Shown piece by piece: positions 51,801-60,666 of a stretch of DNA of 64,000 bases (position 1 is the first letter of the stretch; each line of letters starts with the position of its first letter). The DNA lies in NCBI RefSeq assembly GCF_014191875.1, contig NZ_JACHXD010000009.1:124001-188000 (forward strand). The letters run 5' to 3'. Made by a program: the position numbers and the translations under genes. A model generated the notes under the pieces. It saw nothing but the letters and a program-made list of their open reading frames with translations. It was not told where the DNA came from and ran no database searches. This stretch comes from Pseudoduganella violacea. Lineage in GTDB: Bacteria > Pseudomonadota > Gammaproteobacteria > Burkholderiales > Burkholderiaceae_D.

Positions 51801-53222
51801 CGAGGCCGTGGCCTTGAAGGCTTTGCCGTCTTTCAGGCTGGCTTCGCCGCTGGCGCTGATGCTGCCCTGTTTCGCCAGCAGGCGCAGTTGCTGCACGCGC
51901 AGCAGCTGGTCGGCCAGCGTGGCTTGCGCGTCGAGGCGCAGGCCGGCTTGCGCCAGCGCGGCGCTGAACAGATGCTGCTTGCCGTCGCTATGCGCTTTGA
52001 GTTCGCCGGCAATGGCCGTCTTGTTGGCGCTGGCGTGGATGGCGCTCAGGTCGAGACGCTCGGTGTGCAGGCGGAAGTCGGCCACTTCGATGGCGTTGCT
52101 GTCGGCATTGCGCTGCACGCTGCCGTTGCCCTGGAGCTTGCCAGCCGCGCCGAGATCGATCAGCACCTCGTCCAGCTTGGTTTGCGCCAGCGTGCCGCCG
52201 AGGCGCGCGCCGACGCTGCGCAGCGGCAGGCGCTGCCTGTCCAGCGGGCCGGACTCGCCCTGGTTCATCAGCGCCAGGCTGCCGGACAATTTTTGTCCCG
52301 GCGCCACCGCCGCCTGCAGATGCAGATTCAGGTCGGCCTTCGGCCACAGCGGATCGAAGCGGGCCGGATCGACGCCGCGCGCCTTGACCTCGGCCGTGCG
52401 CAGGATCACCGGATCGAAGGGCGCCAGCGTCAACGTGGCGTCGCCATTCGCGTTCGGCGAGCTGCCCTTGGCCTGCACCGTCAGCAGCTCAAGATTACCG
52501 CCGACGGTGGCGTCCAGCCGCGCGGGTTTCACGCCGGCCGGTGCGCCGGTCTGGCTCAGGCTCGCCTGGCCGCTCAGCGCGAACGGCGCTTGCGTGGCGA
52601 TGCTGGCTTGCGCATCGACGCGGCCGATCTGCGTCAGCGCGCTGGCGTTCTTGAGCTGCCACTGTTTGCCGTCGCCCTGCAATTGCAGGCGCACGGCGCT
52701 GATGTCGTTGCGGCTATTGTCCGCGCCGAGCAGGGTCAGACGCTGCAGGCGCGCGTCGGCGATGCTGAGGCGGAAAGGCGGCGCCAGCGAGGTGGGCATG
52801 GTGGCCGGCTTGGAGGGGCCGATGCTGCGCACCGTCACGCCTTCCACATGCAGCTCGCTGATCGCAATGCCTTCCGAGAAGTACTGCAGGGGCGACCAGT
52901 CGATGTCGATATTGTCGGCCGTGACGATGCTGTCTTCGCTGCGGTAGACGATGTGGCCCAGGTGCATGCGCCCATACAGCGAGCCGCTGACGCCGCTGAC
53001 CACGATCTGGCCGCCGCTGGCGCTGGCGATCTGCTGCATCAGGCGCTGCAAGGTGGTTTCGCGGCCCAGCAGCCACAGGGCGCCGCCCAGCACCACCACG
53101 GTGGCGCCGGCGCCGACCAGGGTGCGGCGCAGCCAGCGCCGCTGCGCGCGCGTGGCGGGCGCGCCGTCCGGCTGCGAGGATGGCGCGGAAGGAGGGTTCT
53201 TGCTATCGTCCATATCAGCCAT
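48804..53222 (-). CDS. tamB: TamB translocation and assembly module subunit
   Basis: A 1472-residue inner-membrane-anchored protein. One transmembrane helix (about 28-48: RRTLVGAGATVVVLGGALWLLG) precedes a very long beta-helical region of repeated Leu/Ala/Gly-rich strands, and the C-terminal DUF490 domain ends in DVLYTWAFD. TamB spans the periplasm and works with TamA in lipid transport and outer-membrane protein assembly. It overlaps tamA by one base (TGATG), so the two are translationally coupled. Length is within the normal range (1250-1500). Confidence 0.93.
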   Translation of the reverse strand: MADMDDSKNPPSAPSSQPDGAPATRAQRRWLRRTLVGAGATVVVLGGALWLLGRETTLQRLMQQIASASGGQIVVSGVSGSLYGRMHLGHIVYRSEDSIVTADNIDIDWSPLQYFSEGIAISELHVEGVTVRSIGPSKPATMPTSLAPPFRLSIADARLQRLTLLGADNSRNDISAVRLQLQGDGKQWQLKNASALTQIGRVDAQASIATQAPFALSGQASLSQTGAPAGVKPARLDATVGGNLELLTVQAKGSSPNANGDATLTLAPFDPVILRTAEVKARGVDPARFDPLWPKADLNLHLQAAVAPGQKLSGSLALMNQGESGPLDRQRLPLRSVGARLGGTLAQTKLDEVLIDLGAAGKLQGNGSVQRNADSNAIEVADFRLHTERLDLSAIHASANKTAIAGELKAHSDGKQHLFSAALAQAGLRLDAQATLADQLLRVQQLRLLAKQGSISASGEASLKDGKAFKATASASRFDPAALGSYPAADLNAEVRASGKLEPAWQVAADFAFKPSRLLGQPLSGAGKLQADAQRVHAVDARLALGKNMAEVRGSFGAPNDSLNWKLDAPQLAVVSGSLLGAVNASGVASGSFTAPRSTFTADARGLALSTAKQRAPDSLLHASGEVGLDAQRKPELKVAGNASRFNPAAFGVGMSGSIGAEFSASGRLAEDWRGKLDLKLQPSTLSGAPLSGHAHLTADAARIDNADLDLHLGPNALQAKGGFGGAKDRLEWKLDAPQLSSLGPDFGGQLRGGGTLSGSVARPALAFSLDGSSLRLPGQQQLKALRASANLGGMEANDALAVDAEITGYSAAGTTVDRARLQSSGTVGAHSLQLSAVSQDFDASLRLRGGWAKDAWNGTLEALQNKGRYALTLQAPAPLRLAAAPGSGPAGLAKPEQIALSNAVIKLPDGSVRIENLEKNGAHWRSRGAAAGVPASYLAQMSQAWRDSIISDLTIGADWALDMQAPAAKGATPALDGSLHIFREKGDITVTGGDKPVALGLRQLDTRLNVAGNQLRAQLLLDGARAGKASADATAQLRDGRIPHDSALTLSGNVDMPSLAWLAPLVGIPSLELDGALKANFSGGGTVGAPTLNGSVSGDKLVVNWAEQGIRLRNGQLQAQLAGDQLQLQRLRFEGVQGSAQADGWLRFANAEATMQLKLAADKLEVLARPDRTLVLSGSSTLVRDAKHFQLDGKFRADRASIELPSQDTPTISEDVVILGRNKPAPKADGKSLPLNVDLEADLGDNFHLKGKGLDAQLAGAVRVRIQDRRAPRVNGSIRVASGTYAAYGQRLAIERGVINFTGAYDNPGLNILAVRKRPEDSQLSESNVEAGVEVRGTALAPSAKLVSTPTVPDSEKLSWLVLGHGMADVAGNEMGLLGTAAGALFGGSGGSLANKVGLDELGVSQAKGLESTVVTVGKRLSSRAYLSFEQGTGSATSLVKLRYKLNSRITLQFQTGTNNALDVLYTWAFD

Positions 53223-55069
53223 CAGAAAGTAAAGCCCAGCGAGAAGTGGATGCGCATCTTGCGCGTCGCGTGGCCGTAGGCGAAATCGACATTGATCGGA
53301 CCGACCGGACTCTTATAGCGTACGCCGACGCCATAGCCGGATTTGGGGTGGATCGATTTCGGCGAGTCGGCCGCATTGCCCGCGTCGTAGAAGACGGCGC
53401 CGCCCCAGGCGGGCTTGACCCAGTACTGGTATTCGGCGCTGGCGGTGGCCAGATAGCGCCCGCCCACGGTGGCCTCGCCTTCGCGCACGCCCAGTTCCTG
53501 GTAGGCGTAGCCGCGCACCGAGTTGTCGCCGCCGGCGCGGAACAGGAAGGTGGTCGGCACACCATCCTTCTTGCGCGAAGCGAGCACGCCCACTTCGCCG
53601 CGTAGGATGATGCTGCTCTTGCTGTTGAGCGGGAGGTAGGTGATGCCGCGCACGGTGCTGCGGATGAACGGTTCGTCCGTCAGCAGCGGCAGCAGGGCGC
53701 CGCCCAGTTGCGCGTTCAGCACATAGCCCTTGCTCGGGAACAGCAGATTGTCCAGCTTGCGCCAGGTGACGGCATAGGTCAGCGGCAAACTCTGGCTGCG
53801 GCTGGTGGGAATGCGGTCGATCGATTTCGATTCGGTCAGGTACTGCAGGCTGATGCTGCGCTCCAGCCTTGGCGTGCCCCAGGCGCGCTTGCCCTGCACG
53901 GACGCGGTGCGCGTGATCTCGCCCTGGATGTCATTGCGCTCGATGGCCGCGCCGAAGCTGTCGTTATAGCCGTCGGCCGTGGTGGGGAAGTAGAAATCGG
54001 TGCGCGCCGTCTGGCGCTTGGTTTCCAGTGTCAGCGCGCTTTTCATCTTCAGGCCGAAGACCGACAGGTCGTCGTAGTTGACCTGGGTACGGGCGCCGGT
54101 ATTGGTGCTGAAACCCAGACCCACGCTGGCGTTGCGGCGCTTGTTCTCGCTCACGCGCACCAGCAGCGGCAAGGGCGCCATGGCGCTGGCGGCCGTGGCT
54201 TGGGGCTGGCCTTCCTGGCGCGCTTCGGCCGCTTCCAGCTGTTCGCCGATCACGGCCGACATGTCGGCGCTCACTTCCACGCCGCTGAAATAGCCGGTGT
54301 CCTGCAGGCGCGCCTGGTAGGCTTGCAGCGCCGCCTCGTTGTAATAGTCGCCGGGACGGATCTGGTTCAGGTTGCGCACCACCGATTCCGGATAGCGGCG
54401 CAAGCCTTCGATGCGCAATTCGCCGAAACGCATTTCCGGGCCGCTGTCGAGCACCAGATGCAGCAGCACCTTGTGCGTGTCGGGATCGACGGTGGCCTGG
54501 CTTTCGCTGAGCTGGGCGCGCGGATAGCGGGTCTGCATCAGCTGGCGCAGGATGCCGCGCTTGGCCGTTTCCCACTCGTCCTGGCGGAAGACGGCGCCTT
54601 CGGGCAGGCTCCAGCCGGCCTTCAGCGCGTCCTTGTCGAAGGCCTCGCCGCCGCTGCTGGCAAACCCTTCGAGCACGATTTCGACTTCGCCCACGCGCAC
54701 CGGTTCGCCCGGCTGCACCTCGACCACCACCGTCGGCGTGGCGTCCGGCGTGTCGACGCGCACGCTCAGTACGGGCGAGTAGTAGCCGGCCGTGGCGACC
54801 AGGGTGCGGATCTGTTCGGGCGCCGTGCGCACCAGGCGCTGCAGCTGGTCGCGGTCCATGCGCGCATTGCCGCGGAAACGCAGCAAGTCCAGGTTCTGCT
54901 CCAGCAGCGTTTCCAGCTCGCCGGGCGCCTGGATGCGCACATTGTAGTGCAGCCCCTCGGCCGCCCAGGCGGCCAGCGGGAGAACCAGCGCGGCCGCGGC
55001 CAGCGCCATGCGCCGCAATACATTTCTCGCTACTTGTGCCAAAATTCGTGGTCCTGCCTTAATGTTCAT
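53222..55069 (-). CDS. tamA: TamA outer-membrane assembly factor
   Basis: A 615-residue Omp85-family protein. Signal peptide ends near LAAWAAEG; three POTRA-like domains follow (about 30-270, e.g. [54 protein letters not shown]), then the 16-strand barrel with the [10 protein letters not shown] lid-lock motif, [11 protein letters not shown] and a closing [13 protein letters not shown] strand. It pairs with TamB. A GTG two codons upstream is an alternative start; the ATG at 55069 gives a normal signal peptide. Divergent from queC. Confidence 0.93.
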   Translation of the reverse strand: MNIKAGPRILAQVARNVLRRMALAAAALVLPLAAWAAEGLHYNVRIQAPGELETLLEQNLDLLRFRGNARMDRDQLQRLVRTAPEQIRTLVATAGYYSPVLSVRVDTPDATPTVVVEVQPGEPVRVGEVEIVLEGFASSGGEAFDKDALKAGWSLPEGAVFRQDEWETAKRGILRQLMQTRYPRAQLSESQATVDPDTHKVLLHLVLDSGPEMRFGELRIEGLRRYPESVVRNLNQIRPGDYYNEAALQAYQARLQDTGYFSGVEVSADMSAVIGEQLEAAEARQEGQPQATAASAMAPLPLLVRVSENKRRNASVGLGFSTNTGARTQVNYDDLSVFGLKMKSALTLETKRQTARTDFYFPTTADGYNDSFGAAIERNDIQGEITRTASVQGKRAWGTPRLERSISLQYLTESKSIDRIPTSRSQSLPLTYAVTWRKLDNLLFPSKGYVLNAQLGGALLPLLTDEPFIRSTVRGITYLPLNSKSSIILRGEVGVLASRKKDGVPTTFLFRAGGDNSVRGYAYQELGVREGEATVGGRYLATASAEYQYWVKPAWGGAVFYDAGNAADSPKSIHPKSGYGVGVRYKSPVGPINVDFAYGHATRKMRIHFSLGFTF

Positions 55070-55133
55070 GTCCACATGTTACCGGATTGGTACAGTGGAT
55101 GGCGTCCCTGATAAGATTTACAGAAAGTTTCAT

Positions 55134-55853
55134 ATGTTAGCAACTGATACCGCACTGGTGCTGTTTAGCGGCGGCCAGGATTCCACCACCTGCCTGGCCT
55201 GGGCGCTGCAACGCTACCAGCGCGTGGAAACCATCGGCTTCGACTACGGCCAGCGCCACGCCATCGAACTGACCGTGCGTCCGTCCTTGCTGGAACAACT
55301 GCGCGCCCACAAGCCGCAATGGGCGCAGCGCCTGGGCGAAGACCATATGATCGACCTGTCCCTGATCTCGGCCCTGTCGCAGACGGCCATGACCGAGGAC
55401 ATCGAAATCGTCATGCAGGAAAATGGCTTGCCGAACACCTTCGTCCCCGGCCGCAACCTGCTGTTCATGACCGTGGCCGCCACCCTGGCTTACCGTCGCG
55501 GCCTGACGGTGCTGGTGGGCGGCATGTGCGAGACCGATTTCTCCGGCTATCCCGACTGCCGCGACGACACCATGAAAGCGTTGCAAGTGGCGCTCAACCT
55601 GGGCATGGATACCCGCCTCAAGCTGGAAACCCCGCTGATGTGGCTGGACAAGTCCCAGACCTGGGAACTGGCGCAGTCGCTCGGCGGCGTCGGCCTGGTC
55701 GATATGATCCGCGCCTCTACCCATACCTGCTACAAGGGCGAGCGCGGCGCCCTGCACGACTGGGGCTATGGTTGCGGCGCCTGCCCGGCCTGCGAGTTGC
55801 GCGCGCGTGGCTACCGCCAGTTCGCGGCGGCGGCCGCCAACAAGCCGGCCTGA
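55134..55853 (+). CDS. queC: 7-cyano-7-deazaguanine synthase
   Basis: A 239-residue enzyme that makes preQ0 from 7-carboxy-7-deazaguanine with ATP and ammonia, in queuosine biosynthesis. The ATP pyrophosphatase loop is SGGQDS (12-17), FDYGQRH follows, and the zinc site is the C-terminal [29 protein letters not shown] with four cysteines. Conserved sequence starts at [11 protein letters not shown], so the longer upstream frame is not used. Divergent from tamA by 64 bases. No preQ1 riboswitch was recognised. Confidence 0.95.
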   Translation: MLATDTALVLFSGGQDSTTCLAWALQRYQRVETIGFDYGQRHAIELTVRPSLLEQLRAHKPQWAQRLGEDHMIDLSLISALSQTAMTEDIEIVMQENGLPNTFVPGRNLLFMTVAATLAYRRGLTVLVGGMCETDFSGYPDCRDDTMKALQVALNLGMDTRLKLETPLMWLDKSQTWELAQSLGGVGLVDMIRASTHTCYKGERGALHDWGYGCGACPACELRARGYRQFAAAAANKPA

Positions 55854-56010
55854 GGCGGCCTGGCAATACCGAAGAGACTGACAATCGTTTTGCTAGTTTC
55901 CATTGGCTTTGCACATAGTGCATGCGGTATTTCCCACAGCACATAATATTCATTGCGGGGCAGGGGGCGGTAACGTACTATGAATGTCACCCTCTGCTGG
56001 CAGGAACACT

Positions 56011-59000
56011 ATGGACACGCCCGCCCACCCCTCGCTGCGCGACCGCCTGCTGCATGGCTTGCTGCGGCCCGGTGTGCTGGCGGCCCTGGTGCTGGCGGTC
56101 TGTTCCGCGACCACCTGCGCGCTGTGGCTGGGCGCGCGCGCCGACGCCGAGCGGGAGGCTGAAACCGATTTCAACCACCGCGTCCGCGAGCTGATTAACA
56201 GCATGGCCCAGCGCATGCAGACCTATGTGCAGGTGCTGTATGGGGTGCAGGGTTTGTTCGCCAGTGCCGGCAGCGTGGACCGCGAAGCGTTCCGCATCTA
56301 CGTCGCGGGCCAAGAGTTGAACCAGCATTTCCCCGGTGTACAGGGCGTGGGCTTCATGCGCTGGGTGCCGGGCAGTGCGCGCGAGGCGCATATCGCCGCC
56401 GTGCGGGCCGAAGGCTTTCCCGACTATACGATCACGCCGGCCGGCCTGCGTCCCCACTATGCGCCGGTGCTCTATCTGGAACCGTTCAGCGGCAGCAATC
56501 TGCGCGCCTTCGGCTTCGACCCGATGTCCGAGCCGATGCGGCGCGTAACGCTGGAACAGGCGCGCGATTCCGGCCTGCCGGCCATGACAGGCCGGTTGCG
56601 CCTGGTGCAGGAAAAAAACGCACCGGGGCAGGCCGGCTTCCTGGTGCTGCTGCCGGTCTACCGCAAGGGCATGCCGCAGCAGACCCTGGCGCAGCGCCGC
56701 GCCGCCATCGAGGGCTGGGTGTACGCGCCTTTCCGCATGGGCGATCTGATGGCCGGCATCGGCGGTGAGCGCGGCGCCAGTCTCGACGTGGAAATCTACG
56801 ACGGCAATAGCGTCGATCCGGCGCAGCGCATGTATGACAGTGCTCCCGCTGAGCCGGCGCCTGGCGAACCGGCCGCCATGGCGCGCCAGACCACGCAACA
56901 GATCAGCGTGGCCAACCACCGCTGGACGGTGCGCATCGCCGCGCTGCCCGAGAGCTATAGCCTGCGCGACGAAAAGACCCAGTTGATCGGCATTGCCGGC
57001 CTGATGCTCAGCGTGCTGATGGCCCTGCTGGCCTGGCTGCTGGCGCAGAGCCGCGCGCGCGCCGGTCTGGCGCTGCAGCATAGCCGCGAGCTGGCGGCCG
57101 AGCTGCAGGAAGGCCAGGCCAGCATGCAGGCGCTGGCCGACAGCGCCCAGCGCAGCCAGGCCATGTTGCGCAGCATTCTCGACTCCACCATCGACGGCAT
57201 CCTGGTTGACGATTGCCGCGGCACGGTGCTGAACGTGAACCGGCGTTTCCGCCAGCTGTGGAATGTGCCGGAACAGATGGATGGGCAAAGCGACGGGCCG
57301 ATCCTGATGGCCCATGTGGCGGGCCAGTTGGAGCAGGCCGAGCCGTTCCTGGAAGCGGGCAAGCAGCCGCACCGCGACAACGAAGAACGGCAAGCGCTGC
57401 TGAACCTGAAAGATGGCCGCGTGCTGGAACAATTCACGCGCACGCTGCGTCTGGGCAGCGGCCAGGCGCGGCTGTGGTCTTTCCGCGACATCACCGAGCG
57501 CACCCAGATCGACCAGCGCGAACAGACCCGGCGCCAGGTGCTGGAGCTGCTGGCCACCGGCGCGCCGCTGCAAACCATCCTGGAAAGCGTGGTGCTGGGC
57601 ATCGAGGCCGACAATCCTTCCATGCTGTGCAGCATCCTGCTGCTCGACCCCGAAGGTAGCCGCCTGCTGGTGGGCGCTGCGCCCAGCCTGCCGGCCTTCT
57701 TCAACGCCGCCATCCATGGCCAGCCCGTCATGCTGGGCAATGGCGCCTGCGGCCAGGCGGTGGCGGCCAACTGCCGCGTGATCGTCGAGAATATCCAGAC
57801 CGACCCGCTGTGGCTGCGCCACCGCGATCTGGCGCGGCGCGCCGGCGTGGGCGCCTGCTGGTCGGACCCCATCCGCAGCTCCTCGGGCACGGTGCTGGGC
57901 GCCTTCGCCATCTACAGCCGACTGCCGCAGCGGCCCAGCCCGGCCAATATCACCTTGATCGAACAGGCCGCCCACTTGGCCGGCATCGCCATCGAGCAGG
58001 CCCAGGCGGCGCAGGCGCTGCGCGTGGAAGAGGCGCGTTTCCGCAGCCTGTATGACAATGCGCCCGTCGCCTTGTGGGAGCAGGACTGGTCGGAAGTGCG
58101 GGCCCGCCTGGTGGAGCTGGAAATGTCGGGCGTGGAAGATATTCCCGCCTATTTGCACCACAATCCCAGCCAGCTCAAACAGCTTGCCAGCCTGGTGCGC
58201 ATCACCGACCTTAACGCGGCCGCCCTGCAGCAGGTCGGCGCGCTGCCCGGCCATAAGGATCTGTCGGCCCTGAGCCTGGCGCAAAATTTCGACCACAGCG
58301 CGCTGCCGGCCTTTGCGCGCGCGCTCACCGCCCTGGCCCAGGGGGCCCATCTGTTCGCCTGCGAAAGCAGTTTCCGCCGCCTGGACGGGGTGGCGCGGCA
58401 GAACGAGTTGACCCTCTTGGTCATGCCCGGCCACGCCCATAGCCTGGACTTCGTCATCGTTTCCACCGTCGACATCACCGAGCGCAAGCGCCTGAACGAC
58501 GAATTGCTGCTGCTGGCCACCACCGACTTCCTGACCGGCTTGCCGAACCGGCGCGAATTCATGGCCCGCCTTGACGACGAGCAGGCCCGCCTGCAGCGCG
58601 ACGTCGGCGAGCGCACGGCCGTGGTGATGCTCGACCTGGACCACTTCAAGCGCATCAACGACGAACACGGCCATGCCGCCGGCGACGCCGTGCTGCGCCA
58701 CTTGGCCACCCTGATGCGCGACAGCCAGCGCAAGATCGATATGCTGGGCCGCGTCGGCGGCGAGGAATTCGCCGTGCTGCTGCCGGGCGCCGACCTGGCC
58801 GCCGCCGCCTCCTATGCCGAGCGGCTGCGCCAGCGCATCGCCAGCACGCCCTTGCTCTTGAGCGAACAGGAATTCACGGTGACGGTCAGCGTCGGCATCG
58901 CCGCCATGGACGCGCTCGACGCCAGCGGCGACGCGGCCCTGATCCGTGCTGACAAGGCCTTGTACCGCGCCAAGCGCGGCGGACGTAACCGGGTGGAAGT

Positions 59001-59133
59001 GGCGGGGCGGGACAGCGCGGCGGCGCCGGCCGAGGCGGAAACGAAGGCAGGAGCGGAGGCAGGAGGCGAGACGGGAGGCGAGGCGGCAAAGGAGGCGGAC
59101 CGGCCGGGGCATCCCCCGGCCGCTTCCGCATGA
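56011..59133 (+). CDS. CHASE-PAS-GAF-GGDEF membrane diguanylate cyclase
   Basis: A 1040-residue sensor. Transmembrane helices at about 20-40 and 325-350 flank a periplasmic CHASE domain (YVQVLYGVQGLFASAGSVDREAFRIYV, FPGVQGVGFMRWVP, PHYAPVLYLEPF). A coiled coil, PAS (about 385-500), GAF (about 515-670) and a second PAS-like part (675-820) follow. The GGDEF domain has GGEEF (916-920) and the inhibition site RKID (RxxD) five residues before. It should make cyclic-di-GMP on an extracellular signal. The last 35 residues are Glu/Ala/Gly-rich. AGGAAC precedes the ATG. Confidence 0.92.
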   Translation: MDTPAHPSLRDRLLHGLLRPGVLAALVLAVCSATTCALWLGARADAEREAETDFNHRVRELINSMAQRMQTYVQVLYGVQGLFASAGSVDREAFRIYVAGQELNQHFPGVQGVGFMRWVPGSAREAHIAAVRAEGFPDYTITPAGLRPHYAPVLYLEPFSGSNLRAFGFDPMSEPMRRVTLEQARDSGLPAMTGRLRLVQEKNAPGQAGFLVLLPVYRKGMPQQTLAQRRAAIEGWVYAPFRMGDLMAGIGGERGASLDVEIYDGNSVDPAQRMYDSAPAEPAPGEPAAMARQTTQQISVANHRWTVRIAALPESYSLRDEKTQLIGIAGLMLSVLMALLAWLLAQSRARAGLALQHSRELAAELQEGQASMQALADSAQRSQAMLRSILDSTIDGILVDDCRGTVLNVNRRFRQLWNVPEQMDGQSDGPILMAHVAGQLEQAEPFLEAGKQPHRDNEERQALLNLKDGRVLEQFTRTLRLGSGQARLWSFRDITERTQIDQREQTRRQVLELLATGAPLQTILESVVLGIEADNPSMLCSILLLDPEGSRLLVGAAPSLPAFFNAAIHGQPVMLGNGACGQAVAANCRVIVENIQTDPLWLRHRDLARRAGVGACWSDPIRSSSGTVLGAFAIYSRLPQRPSPANITLIEQAAHLAGIAIEQAQAAQALRVEEARFRSLYDNAPVALWEQDWSEVRARLVELEMSGVEDIPAYLHHNPSQLKQLASLVRITDLNAAALQQVGALPGHKDLSALSLAQNFDHSALPAFARALTALAQGAHLFACESSFRRLDGVARQNELTLLVMPGHAHSLDFVIVSTVDITERKRLNDELLLLATTDFLTGLPNRREFMARLDDEQARLQRDVGERTAVVMLDLDHFKRINDEHGHAAGDAVLRHLATLMRDSQRKIDMLGRVGGEEFAVLLPGADLAAAASYAERLRQRIASTPLLLSEQEFTVTVSVGIAAMDALDASGDAALIRADKALYRAKRGGRNRVEVAGRDSAAAPAEAETKAGAEAGGETGGEAAKEADRPGHPPAASA

Positions 59134-59140
59134 AACTGGA

Positions 59141-59518
59141 TCAGATGGTGTGTTCCTTGAGATCGGCCTGGCGGCGTTCGCGGCGGCGCGACACCATATA
59201 CCACAGGCCGAACAGGATCAGCAGCGGCAGCAGGAAGGGCGAGATGGCCGCCACCAGCACCACGGCCAGGAGTGCCAGGCCCGCCACCATCAGCACGCCG
59301 AGTCCGGCGAACAGCAGGCCGACGAAGAGTGCCGCGCAGACGATGGCGACGGCCGCGATCACCAGACCGCCGGCGCCGAAGATCAGGCTGAAGAGGGCGG
59401 CCAGCGGCCCCTCGTATTCGTCGCCGCCGAAACTCACGGTCCAATCGCCCACGTCCAGCGTGTGCATGGCAGCGATAGCGAGAAGCACGATAACAGCGCA
59501 GGCGAGCAGTCTTTTCAT
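59141..59518 (-). CDS. small membrane protein of unknown function
   Basis: A 125-residue protein with an N-terminal signal-like helix (MKRLLACAVIVLLAIAAM) and two or three long hydrophobic helices (LFSLIFGAGGLVIAAVAIVCAALFVGLLF, LMVAGLALLAVVLVAAISPFLLPLLILFGLW), ending in a basic RRRERRQ tail. The short GDWTVSFGGDEYEG loop lies between the first and second helices. Function unknown. The frame extends upstream by 55 codons but this ATG starts the first helix. Convergent with the cyclase gene, 7 bases between stops. Confidence 0.65.
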   Translation of the reverse strand: MKRLLACAVIVLLAIAAMHTLDVGDWTVSFGGDEYEGPLAALFSLIFGAGGLVIAAVAIVCAALFVGLLFAGLGVLMVAGLALLAVVLVAAISPFLLPLLILFGLWYMVSRRRERRQADLKEHTI

Positions 59519-59725
59519 GGCGAACCCCGTATGGTTGATTGTTCTGATGCCGTTTGGCATGGTGGTACTGTACTGCGCGCGGCAGCGGCCGGCGACGGGC
59601 TTGCGACGGACGGTGGATTTGGCGGGCCGAATGGGCAATGAAATCGATGAATGGAGGAAATTCCAGCCTTGAACTTGCTTCAAGCTTGCCTATACTGAAT
59701 ACCTATCTCGCGCATGGAGGGGCAT

Positions 59726-59971
59726 ATGGCATGGCTAGCATTTGACGAGGATCAATCGTTATCCTCGGGAATCGGCAGAGCAGGGCGCCAGCGTAGCGCA
59801 CTTGATTGTTCCGGCGGGCCCAAGGGGCCGCCGTCCGCGCCGCCGACGATTCCGCCCATCATTATCACTCCGTACAAATACCAGACGCCGGAGCCGGCCA
59901 TCGACCCGCGCATCACGCCGCCGGGACCGCCGGTGCGGCCGCCGGGCCAGCCGGCGATTTATTTCTGCTGA
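59726..59971 (+). CDS. small proline-rich hypothetical protein
   Basis: An 81-residue protein of unknown function. The first 30 residues are polar and the rest is Pro/Ile-rich (PPIIITPYK, TPPGPPVRPPGQPAIYFC), ending in a single cysteine. GGAGGGG lies 5 bases before the chosen ATG (MAWLAF), a strong ribosome site, and an intrinsic terminator follows 4 bases after the stop, both supporting a real gene. No signal peptide or known domain. Confidence 0.6.
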   Translation: MAWLAFDEDQSLSSGIGRAGRQRSALDCSGGPKGPPSAPPTIPPIIITPYKYQTPEPAIDPRITPPGPPVRPPGQPAIYFC

Positions 59972-59975
59972 ATAC

Positions 59976-60000
59976 AGCCCGCTTCGGCGGGCTTTGTTTT
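59976..60000 (+). terminator. intrinsic terminator after small proline-rich gene
   Basis: Arms AGCCCGC/GCGGGCT with tetraloop TTCG, followed by TTGTTTT. This is a textbook rho-independent terminator. Confidence 0.92.
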
Positions 60001-60046
60001 GGGCGGGCTGGTATCATGGCTGCCTTTTTCCCGCCGCGAGCCCAGC

Positions 60047-60538
60047 ATGAATGATTTTTCCGAACAGCAAGAAGACGATGTCCTGATCCAGGAAGACCGC
60101 GTCTGGCAGGGCAATGGCTGGACGGCACGCGTCATCAAGAATGAGGATGACGATGGCTGGGCGGTCGCCATGATCAAGGATGGCGAACCGGAACCGGCCC
60201 TGGTCGGCCCCTGGACCATGGGGCGCGACAAGAAAAATCCCAAGCCGCTCGACATCAACGCCTTCCACACCCTGGTCAAGACCGCCAGCGAGGTGATCCG
60301 CCGCCATGAGCAGCAGTTGCATGCCCAGCTGCATAAATCGCTGCGCGTGGAGAGCGAGCAGGGCAGCCTGACCGTCAAGCTCGACATCGTGCCGGACGAG
60401 GACGATCCCTACGCCCTGCTGAGCGCCGTCGACGCCTATGGCGAGCAATTGGCCCAGGTACGCGTGGCGCCCAACTTCAAGCTCAGCGCGACCAGCGCCG
60501 CGGCCTGGATCGAAAACGACTTCCGCCGCCCCCACTAA
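60047..60538 (+). CDS. hypothetical cytoplasmic protein
   Basis: A 163-residue soluble acidic protein I do not recognise. It begins with an acidic stretch (NDFSEQQEDDVLIQEDRVWQGNGWTARVIKNEDDDGWAVAM), has a central helix (FHTLVKTASEVIRRHEQQLHAQLHKSL) and a strand-rich end (LTVKLDIVPDEDDPYALLSAVDAYGEQLAQVRV). It sits between a terminator and the GAF kinase gene; the start ATG at 60047 is preceded by GCGAGC. No enzymatic motif seen. Confidence 0.7.
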   Translation: MNDFSEQQEDDVLIQEDRVWQGNGWTARVIKNEDDDGWAVAMIKDGEPEPALVGPWTMGRDKKNPKPLDINAFHTLVKTASEVIRRHEQQLHAQLHKSLRVESEQGSLTVKLDIVPDEDDPYALLSAVDAYGEQLAQVRVAPNFKLSATSAAAWIENDFRRPH

Positions 60539-60666
60539 GCGGCCCCGAGGTTGCGGCTTTGCCGCATCCGGACCGGCTTTCGGCGGCTGGCGCGGGAATC
60601 CGCTGGCCCCGGCGGCGGCGCCCTGATAATATTTCCGTTGTGAATTATTCATCGTCCAGGGGAAAT

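Noticed and set aside
55070..55133. preQ1 riboswitch upstream of queC
   Set aside because: The 64-base interval shows no convincing preQ1 aptamer pattern; it mainly contains divergent start regions.
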